A DNA stretch of 60,626 nucleotides from Bacteroidota bacterium (GTDB lineage Bacteria; Bacteroidota; Bacteroidia; Palsa-965). This document shows, in pieces, positions 9,019 to 17,178 of the stretch; position 1 is the stretch's first letter, and every line of letters starts with the position of its first letter. A model generated the notes under the pieces. It made no database searches and was not told the origin of the DNA. It saw nothing but the letters and a program-made list of their open reading frames with translations. The stretch covers positions 1 through 60,626 of the forward strand of contig JAAFIA010000020.1 of assembly GCA_013298545.1 (NCBI GenBank). The letters are read 5' to 3'. The position numbers were made by a program, and so were the translations under genes.

Positions 9019-9814
9019 AAATAACTTCTTTATATAGTTTTTGTTTGCGGTAAATTTCTTTGCGGAGGAGTTTTCCGTTTTCGTCAATACTCTTCCAACG
9101 TTTGACTTTTTTTCCATGATCGTAAACTCCATAATTGCTGCGCTTGCCGTTTTTGTGGTACTCGGTCCATTTGCCATGCCATTCACCATCTTTGTAATTT
9201 CCTTTCACCAAAAGATTTCCATCGACATCCCAAAATGACCAAGCGCCTTGTGCCTTTTCGTCAATGACGATTCCCACACTCTCCAATTTTCCACTTGCAT
9301 GCCAGTGTTTCCACTCACCATTTATTTTGCCTTTGCGGTAAAATGCAGATTCCATGGGCAATCCATTTTCATAATATTTTGTCCATTGTCCTTCTTTGAT
9401 GCCATCGATAAAAAAGCCGCTGATTTTTTTAACCGTATCGGCCCAGTATTCTATATAAATTCCATTGAGTTTATTGTTTTTATAATGTTCTTCTTTCCAC
9501 GTCATGCCATTGGAAAGAAAAAATAACCACGTGCTATCGAGTTGATCGTTTTTATAATGTCCTGTACTTTCGATTTTTCCGGTGGTGTTCCAAAAAAACC
9601 AAAGACCTTCTGCTTTGCCATGCAAATACAATCCGCTCGATTTTTTTGTTCCGGTTTCATAAAAGAATGTCCAAGAGCCATGAAGTTTTCCGGCAGAATC
9701 GATGAGTCCTTCGCCTTTAATTTTGCCATCGGGCCAGAAATACCGTTGTGGTTGAAACTGTGCATTTGCCAGATTACAGACAACCAAAAAGAGTATAAGA
9801 ATTTTTGTTTTCAT
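9011..9814 (-). CDS. Secreted MORN-repeat protein
   Basis: 267 residues. A signal peptide is cleaved after NANA (before QFQPQ), and nearly the whole mature protein is a run of about ten MORN-like repeats of about 23 residues, each with G-x-W or G-x-Y turns (for example GKIKGEGLIDSAGKLHGSW and DGIKEGQWTKYYENG). Probably periplasmic or surface located; the repeats may bind a partner protein or glycan. It overlaps the prenyl synthase gene by 4 bp and the MORN lipoprotein by 8 bp, so the three are one operon. The terminal MORN proteins look like products of a duplication, judged from repeat similarity only. Confidence 0.78.
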   Translation of the reverse strand: MKTKILILFLVVCNLANAQFQPQRYFWPDGKIKGEGLIDSAGKLHGSWTFFYETGTKKSSGLYLHGKAEGLWFFWNTTGKIESTGHYKNDQLDSTWLFFLSNGMTWKEEHYKNNKLNGIYIEYWADTVKKISGFFIDGIKEGQWTKYYENGLPMESAFYRKGKINGEWKHWHASGKLESVGIVIDEKAQGAWSFWDVDGNLLVKGNYKDGEWHGKWTEYHKNGKRSNYGVYDHGKKVKRWKSIDENGKLLRKEIYRKQKLYKEVIYG

Positions 9815-10785
9815 TTTTCGCGTTCGGTGGTGTAGATAACGAGGTGTTCGAGGGCTTGGCGCGCATCGCCATCTGGAAATTCGTGCAAGAGATCGAGTGC
9901 TTTTTTTCGGTATTCGAGCATGCGCTCTTGTGCATATTCGATGCCTCCACTTTGATGTACAAAGGCAATGACTTCGGCTACACGTTCGGGTTCTTCGTTG
10001 TGATTTTTAACGATATTAATCATGCGTCGGCGTTCTGATTTCGGTGCTTTATTCAGCGCGTAAATCAAAGGCAGTGTCATTTTCTTTTCTTTGATATCAA
10101 TGCCTGTTGGTTTACCAATATCGCCACGCGAGCCGTAGTCAAACAAATCGTCTTTGATTTGAAAAGCGATGCCCGTCCATTCGCCAAATTGTTTCATGCG
10201 GGCAAGCATGGCATCGTCGTCGTTTGCCGATGCTGCGCCACAGCCACAACACGAAGCAATGAGCGAAGCGGTTTTCTGGCGAATAATTTCAAAATAAACT
10301 TCTTCGGCAATATCGAGGCGGCGGGCCTTTTCGATTTGGAGCAATTCGCCTTCACTCATTTCGCGAACAGCTTCGGAAACAATTTTCAGCAATTTAAAAT
10401 CGTTGTGATCGATAGAAAGCAACAAGCCACGCGAGAGCAAAAAATCGCCAACTAAAACGGCAATTTTATTTTTCCAAAGTGCGTTGACGGAGAAAAAACC
10501 GCGCCGCATATTGGAATCATCTACTACATCGTCGTGAACGAGTGAAGCGGTATGCAGCAATTCAATCAACGCCGCAGCACGGTGTGTGGAATCGTTGACA
10601 CCGCCGCACATTTTTGCCGTTAGGAAAACAAAAAGTGGACGCATTTGCTTCCCTTTGCGCTTGACAATGTACTGCGTAATTTTATCGAGCAAAGGCACCG
10701 AACTTTTCATAGACTCATGAAACTTTCGCTCGAAAAGTTCCATCTCTTCTGAAACAGGTGCTTTGATGCGGTCAATGGCTGACAT
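9811..10785 (-). CDS. Long-chain polyprenyl diphosphate synthase
   Basis: Condenses isopentenyl diphosphate onto allylic diphosphates to make the side chain of menaquinone (or a related polyprenyl chain). 324 residues. The first Asp-rich motif is LVHDDVVDDSNMRRG near residue 82, with the chain-length region just before it. The second is QIKDDLFDYGSRGDIGKP near residue 210. GKQMRP near residue 44 binds the substrate diphosphate. Small residues before the first motif fit a long-chain product, and Bacteroidota genes of this type are usually called ispB or octaprenyl/solanesyl synthase. The product length cannot be read from sequence. First gene of a three-gene operon. Confidence 0.93.
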   Translation of the reverse strand: MSAIDRIKAPVSEEMELFERKFHESMKSSVPLLDKITQYIVKRKGKQMRPLFVFLTAKMCGGVNDSTHRAAALIELLHTASLVHDDVVDDSNMRRGFFSVNALWKNKIAVLVGDFLLSRGLLLSIDHNDFKLLKIVSEAVREMSEGELLQIEKARRLDIAEEVYFEIIRQKTASLIASCCGCGAASANDDDAMLARMKQFGEWTGIAFQIKDDLFDYGSRGDIGKPTGIDIKEKKMTLPLIYALNKAPKSERRRMINIVKNHNEEPERVAEVIAFVHQSGGIEYAQERMLEYRKKALDLLHEFPDGDARQALEHLVIYTTEREK

Positions 10786-10875
10786 AGGTGGTAAAGATAG
10801 GTATTCCGAAACTTTTACCGCACACCGGATGCGATGTCGAAATGGCCATTTATAGATTTTCGCGTCTTGATCCGA

Positions 10876-12429
10876 TTAAGGAAGCAAGGTCATCGCAGCG
10901 AGTTTATACATATTGCCACGTTCGCCATACAAAATAACCGTGTTGGCGTTGATTTGTGCATACAATTTGGGACGCAGAATAATTTTTAGATCGCGGTTGC
11001 GAAACATAAATTGTTTGACTTGTTCGCCACGGCTATTCATGCTGACTAAAACAGCAACCGATTTGCGGGGATTAGCCATTGTCCGAATTTTAGTGGTTGT
11101 TTTCTGCTCAACTATATTTTTAGGATTTTCGTTGAATACAAAAAACATGTTATCATTCATGACTGAAAAGGAGAACGAGGAAAAATAACCACCGTCGTTT
11201 GTACTGCTTTGGCGTTTAGGAATTTTACGCGTCCAACTAATTTGTCCGTTGGGAGCAATGCTCACCACAATAATATCGTTGTAATAATAGTAGTGCGTAC
11301 AACGCATCTGCCCGCGCGAATCGCTGCTGCACACCACATAATCGTAATACTGCTCGGCCACTAAAATAGCGCCGCCATCTTCGCGCAAAACGAGGTGCCG
11401 CAAATCGTAATCCATCAACTCGCGCTTCTTTGATACTTTTTTTGCACTCATGAATTGTTCTAAAAAATTAGAATCAAAATCCATCGTGCCTTGTGTGGTT
11501 ATTTCTTTTGTTTTGCGGTTGATGCGTGTATAAAATGTTCCGATGATGGCATTGGACGATTGGTTCGAATAAAATCCGGCACAAATAATATCGCCAGCCG
11601 AATCAACCTCAAACGTTAGATCACTAATAAATTTAGGGTCGAGTTTTACATTGTATTCGCGCAAATCGTCAGCCGCACGGTCGTAGAGCAAAATACTGTA
11701 ATAGTACGTCGGTTGATTTCTGCGTTCGGTACGTGTCATCACGGAACGGTCTTTCGATACATTGGCCAACATATACACATCGCCCGAAGGCAGGAGAATA
11801 AATTTATCGAGGCTAAAAAACCGATCCTTGTAGGGAAGTTTTAAATCCTTGCTCCATTGCTTAGTTAAATTTTGATCGAAACACAACAGCGAAAATTGTT
11901 CGTCGCCATAATCTTCATAAGGAGGTTTTACTAAGACCAATACCGACATGGAATCGCGTCCGGCATGAAACGAAAAGGATCCGGCGTTTTTTCTTTTCGC
12001 GGCTGCAATGGTGGTAATTTCTTTCCATTCGATCAAGGCTTTTCCATCGAGATCGAGTGTTTTGCCGTAGGCGATATTTTTATCGCGGTCGCGATCGTAG
12101 CGCGAAGAGAAAACGACAATGTGTTCGCCCATGAGGTAAATGGCTTCGAGATCGAGTTCGCCGAAACTTGTTTTTGTTTTAATGGGTTTCGCAAAATCGA
12201 GCTTCTGATCGCTGTTGCGGTAACGTTCCAATTGAGGTTCGGGACTCACCATAAACCCGCCCGAAAAGCGAAGCATGTACGTGTAGGTTCCATCACTCCC
12301 CAAAATATCGGGGCTGCCAGAGCGCGAAGGTTTTTGATGAGGCACACTCCAATTAATTTCTACTTGTGCCAAAGCCGGACAAGCTAAAATTAGGAATGCA
12401 AAAAATGGTACAAGAGATTTGATGTGCAT
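10876..12429 (-). CDS. Secreted protein of unknown function, beta-propeller-like
   Basis: 517 residues. Signal peptide MHIKSLVPFFAFLILACPALAQ, then a long chain of alternating beta strands with recurring phrases of the type IVVFSSRYD, VYMLANVSKD, IICAGFYSN and AILVAEQYYD at about 50-residue spacing, which suggests a propeller-like fold. No catalytic motif recognised. The start is the ATG directly preceding the signal; two upstream in-frame Met codons are less likely because they lie close to the -7 box. Divergent from the gene at 12469. Probably periplasmic or exported. Confidence 0.65.
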   Translation of the reverse strand: MHIKSLVPFFAFLILACPALAQVEINWSVPHQKPSRSGSPDILGSDGTYTYMLRFSGGFMVSPEPQLERYRNSDQKLDFAKPIKTKTSFGELDLEAIYLMGEHIVVFSSRYDRDRDKNIAYGKTLDLDGKALIEWKEITTIAAAKRKNAGSFSFHAGRDSMSVLVLVKPPYEDYGDEQFSLLCFDQNLTKQWSKDLKLPYKDRFFSLDKFILLPSGDVYMLANVSKDRSVMTRTERRNQPTYYYSILLYDRAADDLREYNVKLDPKFISDLTFEVDSAGDIICAGFYSNQSSNAIIGTFYTRINRKTKEITTQGTMDFDSNFLEQFMSAKKVSKKRELMDYDLRHLVLREDGGAILVAEQYYDYVVCSSDSRGQMRCTHYYYYNDIIVVSIAPNGQISWTRKIPKRQSSTNDGGYFSSFSFSVMNDNMFFVFNENPKNIVEQKTTTKIRTMANPRKSVAVLVSMNSRGEQVKQFMFRNRDLKIILRPKLYAQINANTVILYGERGNMYKLAAMTLLP

Positions 12430-12433
12430 ACAG

Positions 12434-12458
12434 TACATTTGTAATGTTAACAAAGCTA
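12434..12458. promoter_or_regulatory. Overlapping divergent promoter region
   Basis: The 39 bases between two divergent genes carry TACATTTG at 12434-12441 on the plus strand and TAGCTTTG on the minus strand at 12451-12458. Both match TAnnTTTG and face past each other, so only one polymerase could probably use the region at a time. Confidence 0.5.
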
Positions 12459-12468
12459 CCGAAAACTC

Positions 12469-13206
12469 ATGCTCAGACCGTTGATTTTTTTAGTCTTGTT
12501 TTTTGTCTTCGGGAAAATCGATGCGCAAGTTGTGTTGAAAACAACGGTAGATTCGTCTGCTGCAAAAAAGCAATCCATTGGCGTAAAAGTTCGTGGTATT
12601 GGCAAAGAGGAGGTGGTAACGTACAAAGGCAATCCGTTGGATGAAGACAGTGTGGCACAAGCATTGAAAATTGATCCTACACTTTTATTTCGTGGCGATT
12701 TCCCGATTTTTTTTGAACAGCGGTTGAGCGATGCCTTTAGTGTGGAGATGGGATTGGGTATTACTTGGACCGATTATATGTACGAGCTTTTCCAAAACAA
12801 TGGCCGTTTTCTGAATCAGGAAAAAAAAGATGTGCGTTTTCGGAGCGGGTCGAGTGTGCGGCTGCATGCGCGGTGGTACTTCTCGAAATACAGTACGGCC
12901 ATTTCAGGGCATTACTTGGAGTTTGGGGCGGCGCGGCGGAATTACCGCATGGATTATTACTACAATACGGGCTTAATTCGTATTCCGCAACCGATTAATC
13001 GCACTTGGTATGATTTTACGGTACGGTATGGTTTTCAAGAAGCGGATAAATATGCGTTCTTATTTTGGGATGGCTATGTGGGTTTGGGTCTGCGCTCGTT
13101 TGACGAAGATCGGGTAGTAGTAACTGGAATTAACGCGGAGTTTGCAAACAGAAAAGGCTTACGCGTTTTTTTGACGGCGGGTTTTAGACTTGCTTTTGGC
13201 TTATAA
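12469..13206 (+). CDS. Outer membrane beta-barrel-like protein, unknown function
   Basis: 245 residues. Signal peptide MLRPLIFLVLFFVFGKIDAQ, then a short N-terminal stretch and, from about residue 85, alternating amphipathic strands with aromatic ends (FEQRLSDAFSVEMGLGITW, ARWYFSKYSTAISGHYLEF, FLFWDGYVGLGL). The protein ends in LTAGFRLAFGL, with the phenylalanine-rich ending typical of outer membrane barrels. The pattern resembles small Bacteroidota outer membrane proteins annotated as DUF3575-like, but the family is uncertain. Divergently transcribed from the 517-residue secreted protein. Confidence 0.65.
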   Translation: MLRPLIFLVLFFVFGKIDAQVVLKTTVDSSAAKKQSIGVKVRGIGKEEVVTYKGNPLDEDSVAQALKIDPTLLFRGDFPIFFEQRLSDAFSVEMGLGITWTDYMYELFQNNGRFLNQEKKDVRFRSGSSVRLHARWYFSKYSTAISGHYLEFGAARRNYRMDYYYNTGLIRIPQPINRTWYDFTVRYGFQEADKYAFLFWDGYVGLGLRSFDEDRVVVTGINAEFANRKGLRVFLTAGFRLAFGL

Positions 13207-13299
13207 TTTTCGGGTGTTTTTTGCAAAACAGGTAGTTTTACCTATATCCATTTTCGTTTTCGTTTTTACGTTTGTGCACCCATTAACTGCACCTTGATT

Positions 13300-13402
13300 A
13301 GAAAGGCTGTTGGATGCGCTCTTTTGTTTTGCTGTGCTTATACATGTATGTGTAGGGGCAAAATGGCATCGCGATTTAGAAGACGAGTTCAACAGCCTTT
13401 CT
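13300..13402 (+). repeat. 103-bp inverted repeat upstream of a lipoprotein gene
   Basis: Perfect 13-bp arms, agaaaggctgttg at 13300-13312 and caacagcctttct at 13390-13402, enclose 77 bp. Inside, a ttttgc/gcaaaa pair and the palindrome tacatgta could extend a nested structure. It ends 20 bp before the ATG at 13423. It could be a structured mRNA leader or a small mobile-element remnant; no second copy was seen in the window. Confidence 0.7.
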
Positions 13403-13422
13403 TACGCCTAAAAAAACGTACT

Positions 13423-14838
13423 ATGAAAAAATTTCTCCCACTTGCTTGCATTGTTGGTGTTTCGATTTGGGGTTGCGGCCCTGATAAAACTAAAGACACC
13501 GAAACACCTTATTTGAATCAGGATTTATTCCAATTCAATGTTGTTGAAGACGCTAGTTTTACTAGTAAACTTCCAGCACTCCAATCGTTTGTGTTGGGCG
13601 TAAGCAACAACAACTGGATTATGTTTGCGGGCCGCACCAATGGGTTTCACAGCTTTCCACCACTCGAATCGACAAATTTTCCTTCTAAAAAAGCGAACGA
13701 TTCTATTTTCGTTTATGTAACCGGAACCGATAGTGTTTACAGCATGGCGATTCCAACATATAGCGGCGATACCGGAAATGTATTTCTCTCCACAAACGTA
13801 GCGCATACGGAACAAGGCGATTCGCTTTTTGCATGTGGTGGGTATGGCATTGCGCAAGCAGGCGATTCTGCTGCGACAAAAACATATTCGTATTTCATGG
13901 CCATGAATATGCCACAGGCAATTGCTGCGGTGAAAAAAAACAATCCTGCTGCGTTTAAAGCGGCCATTGCTTGGGGAAACAGCCCATTGGTACAAAGCAC
14001 AGGTGGCGAGCTTTACCGCATGCCGAATGGAAATTTTTACATGTGTGTAGGACATAATTTCTCAGGCATGTACACCGACACGATCAATCAACGTCAGCAG
14101 TATATAAATCAGGTCAATGTGTTTAGCGTTTCGTCTGCTGCAAACAATACGCTTACCATTACTTCGCAAGGAACAATTACCGATGGCTTACCAAACGAAA
14201 CCACCCAGTTTCACCGCCGCGATTTGGTTGTAGCTCCAGCCGTTCAGGCAAACGGCACAGACATTGGCATTTCGATTTATGGTGGTGTTTTTACCTACAC
14301 AGCAGGTGCGCCATTTAATGGAAGTGGAACACCTTTTTCGCAACCGATTTATATCAATCCGAATGGCACTGCGCCAAACTATACGCTCGATCCTTCGCAC
14401 CAATATGCAAACGTGTATTCAGCAGCCTTCTTGTGTATGTATAACTCAAAAAGCCAGTGCATGTCAACTTCGATTTTTGGCGGCTTGTGCTTAGACTCTG
14501 CCGATTTTTATAACAATGTGAGTTGGACGAAGAACATTACTACGGCGCGCCGTTCGTATGCAAACAGTGGCGATGTAACAACTTACCAAACTTATACCAA
14601 CAGCGCAGTATTGCCCGAATTTATGGGAAGCGAGTCTATTTTTATTCCAGCTTCGGGCATTCCGTTTTACAACAAGGCTTATGGCATTGTTGATTATGCG
14701 GCATTGCCAATGGAAACGATTGTGGGTTATATCTACGGAGGAATTGTTTCTTCCAATGCCAATGGCGATAAAACATGGCCTTCGCCTAAAGTGTATAAAG
14801 TTACTTTGCAGAAATTACTCTCAACTGAGGCAAAATAA
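13423..14838 (+). CDS. Lipoprotein of unknown function
   Basis: 471 residues. Lipoprotein signal MKKFLPLACIVGVSIWGCG with the lipid-accepting Cys near residue 18. The mature part is beta-rich with repeated phrases such as NNNWIMFAGRTNGFHSF, KTYSYFMAMNM and GYIYGGIVSSNANGDKTWPS, which gives a propeller or kelch-like impression, and it ends shortly after the GYIYGGI segment. Full-length-looking. The start is the ATG before the signal; the longer reading would run through the inverted repeat at 13300-13402. Monocistronic with its own terminator. Function not recognised. Confidence 0.7.
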   Translation: MKKFLPLACIVGVSIWGCGPDKTKDTETPYLNQDLFQFNVVEDASFTSKLPALQSFVLGVSNNNWIMFAGRTNGFHSFPPLESTNFPSKKANDSIFVYVTGTDSVYSMAIPTYSGDTGNVFLSTNVAHTEQGDSLFACGGYGIAQAGDSAATKTYSYFMAMNMPQAIAAVKKNNPAAFKAAIAWGNSPLVQSTGGELYRMPNGNFYMCVGHNFSGMYTDTINQRQQYINQVNVFSVSSAANNTLTITSQGTITDGLPNETTQFHRRDLVVAPAVQANGTDIGISIYGGVFTYTAGAPFNGSGTPFSQPIYINPNGTAPNYTLDPSHQYANVYSAAFLCMYNSKSQCMSTSIFGGLCLDSADFYNNVSWTKNITTARRSYANSGDVTTYQTYTNSAVLPEFMGSESIFIPASGIPFYNKAYGIVDYAALPMETIVGYIYGGIVSSNANGDKTWPSPKVYKVTLQKLLSTEAK

Positions 14839-14856
14839 CCTTGCTCAGTTTATAAG

Positions 14857-14887
14857 AAAAGACCGGCTGTGTGGAAGCCGGTCTTTT
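14857..14887 (+). terminator. Intrinsic terminator after the lipoprotein gene
   Basis: A 12-bp stem: aaaagaccggct at 14857-14868 pairs with agccggtctttt at 14876-14887 around a 7-nt loop, continuing into a T-rich run. It lies 19 bp after the stop codon. Confidence 0.88.
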
Positions 14888-14923
14888 TATTTTAGGATAT
14901 TGCAAGTATGCACAATGTAAATC

Positions 14924-15364
14924 TCAGTTTTGCTCTTTTTTAACGATTTTATATCCCTCGATACAGTTTACAGTGTCTTCGTCAATCACAGCATCCATAA
15001 TATTATGATCATAGTAATATCCCCATTTATGTCTTAGCGAAATCACATCATAGTGCATATTTGAGATGGTGTGCACTGGCTCGCCATCAATGAACACATC
15101 AAACTCATTATACTTACGAAATGGTTGCGAGAAACATACATAGTAGTTGTTTGTATCATAATCATCACAATAGATAAAAAACGAATCAACAACTATTCCA
15201 TCAGCTTTTTCATAAACAAGAACCGTATCTATTTGTTCTTTTTTAAACCCTTCGTATTCAAAAGAAAATTTATCTCCACGAAGAATTGTTTGATTGATAC
15301 AAATAATTTTTTCTTCCAATAATTCTCTTTCCTCATCTTGACAAGCAACAAACAGTATTGTCAA
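14924..15364 (-). CDS. Small lipoprotein with a damaged or missing start
   Basis: 146 residues if TTG 15364 is used. The sequence opens as a lipoprotein signal that is far too short (seven residues before the Cys of LFVAC). Reading upstream in frame gives PKTILTILFVAC, a normal-looking signal peptide, but there is no ATG or GTG before the in-frame stop at 15398-15400. The codon expected to be the start is ATA at 15377-15379, exactly at the edge of the inverted-repeat element 15377-15482. The body is acidic, beta-rich and of unknown function. I infer that insertion of the element replaced the start codon and promoter; it may be a pseudogene, or may use a rare start. Confidence 0.5.
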   Translation of the reverse strand: MTILFVACQDEERELLEEKIICINQTILRGDKFSFEYEGFKKEQIDTVLVYEKADGIVVDSFFIYCDDYDTNNYYVCFSQPFRKYNEFDVFIDGEPVHTISNMHYDVISLRHKWGYYYDHNIMDAVIDEDTVNCIEGYKIVKKEQN

Positions 15365-15376
15365 TATCGTTTTGGG

Positions 15377-15482
15377 TATTGCCGAAGGCGGGGATTTTTA
15401 GCACTAAAGTTCAATAGAAGAACGAAAGTTTGAACCTTGTACAAATGTCCAACGAAGTCGTTCAGCCCCGCTTTTGGCAATA
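15377..15482. repeat. 106-bp inverted-repeat element at the edge of the R-M cassette
   Basis: Arms tattgccgaaggcgggg (15377-15393) and ccccgcttttggcaata (15466-15482) pair over 17 positions, the two non-identical positions being G-U pairs in RNA. Inside, agttcaa and ttgaac can form a second hairpin. No protein is encoded. It separates the truncated lipoprotein from the restriction-modification genes. Similar GC-rich-armed palindromic stretches occur beside accessory genes in Bacteroidota (general recollection, not checked). Confidence 0.75.
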
Positions 15483-15574
15483 TCTTGTTACCTGTCGTAT
15501 TTTTTTATTATTGTTGTTTTATTTGCAAATATGATAATTATTGTCGAATATTGCAAAATAAATTTTTATTAATT

Positions 15575-15853
15575 ATGTCAAATTGGGACAATAAAGCAAA
15601 ACGACTTCTAAAGTCGGAAATGGTCAAGCGTGGTTTTACTAATGCCGATTTGGTTGGATTGCTCAATGAAATTGGTGTCGAAGAAACGAAAGCGAGTATC
15701 GACAGCAAAATTAGTCGGGGTAGTTTTAGTGCCACTTTTCTGTTGCAATCTCTTACCGTTATAGGTTGTCATAAATTGGAAATTGAAGATTATGAAAGTC
15801 AATTATTGATGGTTGCCGAACCAAGCGAATCTTATAAAACTTCCAAAAAATGA
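15575..15853 (+). CDS. Small DUF6471-like protein of an R-M cassette
   Basis: 92 residues, with the start at ATG 15575; an upstream extension reads into hydrophobic non-coding sequence. The pattern KRLLKSEMVKRGFTNADLVGLLNEIG followed by SKISRGSFSATFLLQSL resembles a helix-turn-helix repressor fold and the DUF6471 family, members of which sit next to type II methyltransferases. It overlaps the methyltransferase by 4 bp (ATGA), so the two are translationally coupled. By analogy with C-proteins it may control cassette expression; that role is inference. Confidence 0.7.
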   Translation: MSNWDNKAKRLLKSEMVKRGFTNADLVGLLNEIGVEETKASIDSKISRGSFSATFLLQSLTVIGCHKLEIEDYESQLLMVAEPSESYKTSKK

Positions 15854-17178
15854 AAAGCAATACTGTGAAATTTATTGACCTTTTTGCAGGTCTTGGTGGT
15901 ATCCGTTTAGGTTTTGAAAAAGCATTTAAAGATGCTGGAATGGAAACTGAATGTGTGATGACATCGGAAATAAAACCGTATGCCGTAAAAACATTGAAAC
16001 ACAATTTTGGTCAAGAATTTTTGGCTGGCGATATTTTTGAAATTCGCAATGAATTTATTCCTGATTTTGATTTTTTGTTGGGCGGTTTTCCTTGTCAACC
16101 TTTTAGTGCAGGCGGAAAACGTCAAGGATTTTTAGACACAAGAGGAACTTTGTTTTTTGAAATCGAAAGAATATTAAGAGAAAAAAAACCCTATGGTTTT
16201 ATTCTTGAAAATGTGGAAGGTTTGGTAAAGCACGATTTAGAAAATAAGAATGATGAAATTGGTAGAACATTAAAAACCATTTTGCACACACTCGAAAATG
16301 ATTTGGGCTATAAAACAAGTTGGAAAGTTTTTGATAGTTTGGAATTTGGGTTGCCACAATCTCGTAAAAGAATTTTTATTGTCGGTACTAAAGATGAAAA
16401 AATAGATTTGAATGGTAACGACCCTCACTTTAATGCTTTAGAAACTATATTGGAAAAGGGGTTGCCAACTTTGAATTCTGAGTTTACGGAAAGACTTTTA
16501 GCCCATTTTTCCTTGGAAGATTTATACGGAAAATCAATAAAAGACAAACGTGGTGGCGACAATAATATTCATAGTTGGGATATTGAAATAAAGGGAAGTG
16601 TGTCTAAACAGCAAGCCGAAATTCTCAATCAATTGTTTAAGCAAAGACGGAAAAAACAATGGGCAGAAGAAATTGGTATTGATTGGATGGACGGAATGGC
16701 TCTAACTTTAGAGCAAATAAATACATTTATTGATTTACCGAAAAAAGAATTAAAATCCCTGTTAGATGATTTAACTTCAAAAGGATATTTGAAATTTGAA
16801 CATCCAAAAAAGTTAGTCAAAATTCAAACAGAAAACGGAATTGCAACTTCTCGTGAATATGACGAAACAAAACCAAAAGGTTACAACATTGTAACAGGTA
16901 AATTGAGTTTTGAAGTTAATAAAGTTCTTGACCCGAAAGATATTGCCCCAACTTTGGTAGCAACTGATGTTTCTCGATTGGCTGTTCCCGATGGCAAAGG
17001 TATACGCAGATTGACAATTCGTGAGGGTTTGCGTTTGTTTGGTTATCCCGAATGGTACGAAATCCCGACAAAAGAATACGATGCATTTGATTTATTGGGT
17101 AATACGGTTGCTGTTCCTGTTGTGGTATTTGTAGCGAATAAATTAGCTGAAGTTTATGTTAGCGAACTTGTAGTTTAG
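15850..17178 (+). CDS. Type II DNA cytosine-5 methyltransferase
   Basis: Transfers a methyl group from SAM to C5 of a cytosine in the host recognition site, protecting it from the partner nuclease. 442 residues. Motif I FIDLFAGLGG (residues 8-17), motif IV GGFPCQPFS with catalytic Cys82, motif VI ENVEGL (near 118), motif VIII QSRKRIFIVG (near 170), a target-recognition region at about 200-340, and motifs IX-X ending in FDLLGNTVAVPVV (near 418). Clearly AT-richer than the flanking housekeeping genes, a sign of horizontal transfer. Its 3' end overlaps the convergent endonuclease gene by 20 bp. Confidence 0.95.
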   Translation: MKSNTVKFIDLFAGLGGIRLGFEKAFKDAGMETECVMTSEIKPYAVKTLKHNFGQEFLAGDIFEIRNEFIPDFDFLLGGFPCQPFSAGGKRQGFLDTRGTLFFEIERILREKKPYGFILENVEGLVKHDLENKNDEIGRTLKTILHTLENDLGYKTSWKVFDSLEFGLPQSRKRIFIVGTKDEKIDLNGNDPHFNALETILEKGLPTLNSEFTERLLAHFSLEDLYGKSIKDKRGGDNNIHSWDIEIKGSVSKQQAEILNQLFKQRRKKQWAEEIGIDWMDGMALTLEQINTFIDLPKKELKSLLDDLTSKGYLKFEHPKKLVKIQTENGIATSREYDETKPKGYNIVTGKLSFEVNKVLDPKDIAPTLVATDVSRLAVPDGKGIRRLTIREGLRLFGYPEWYEIPTKEYDAFDLLGNTVAVPVVVFVANKLAEVYVSELVV

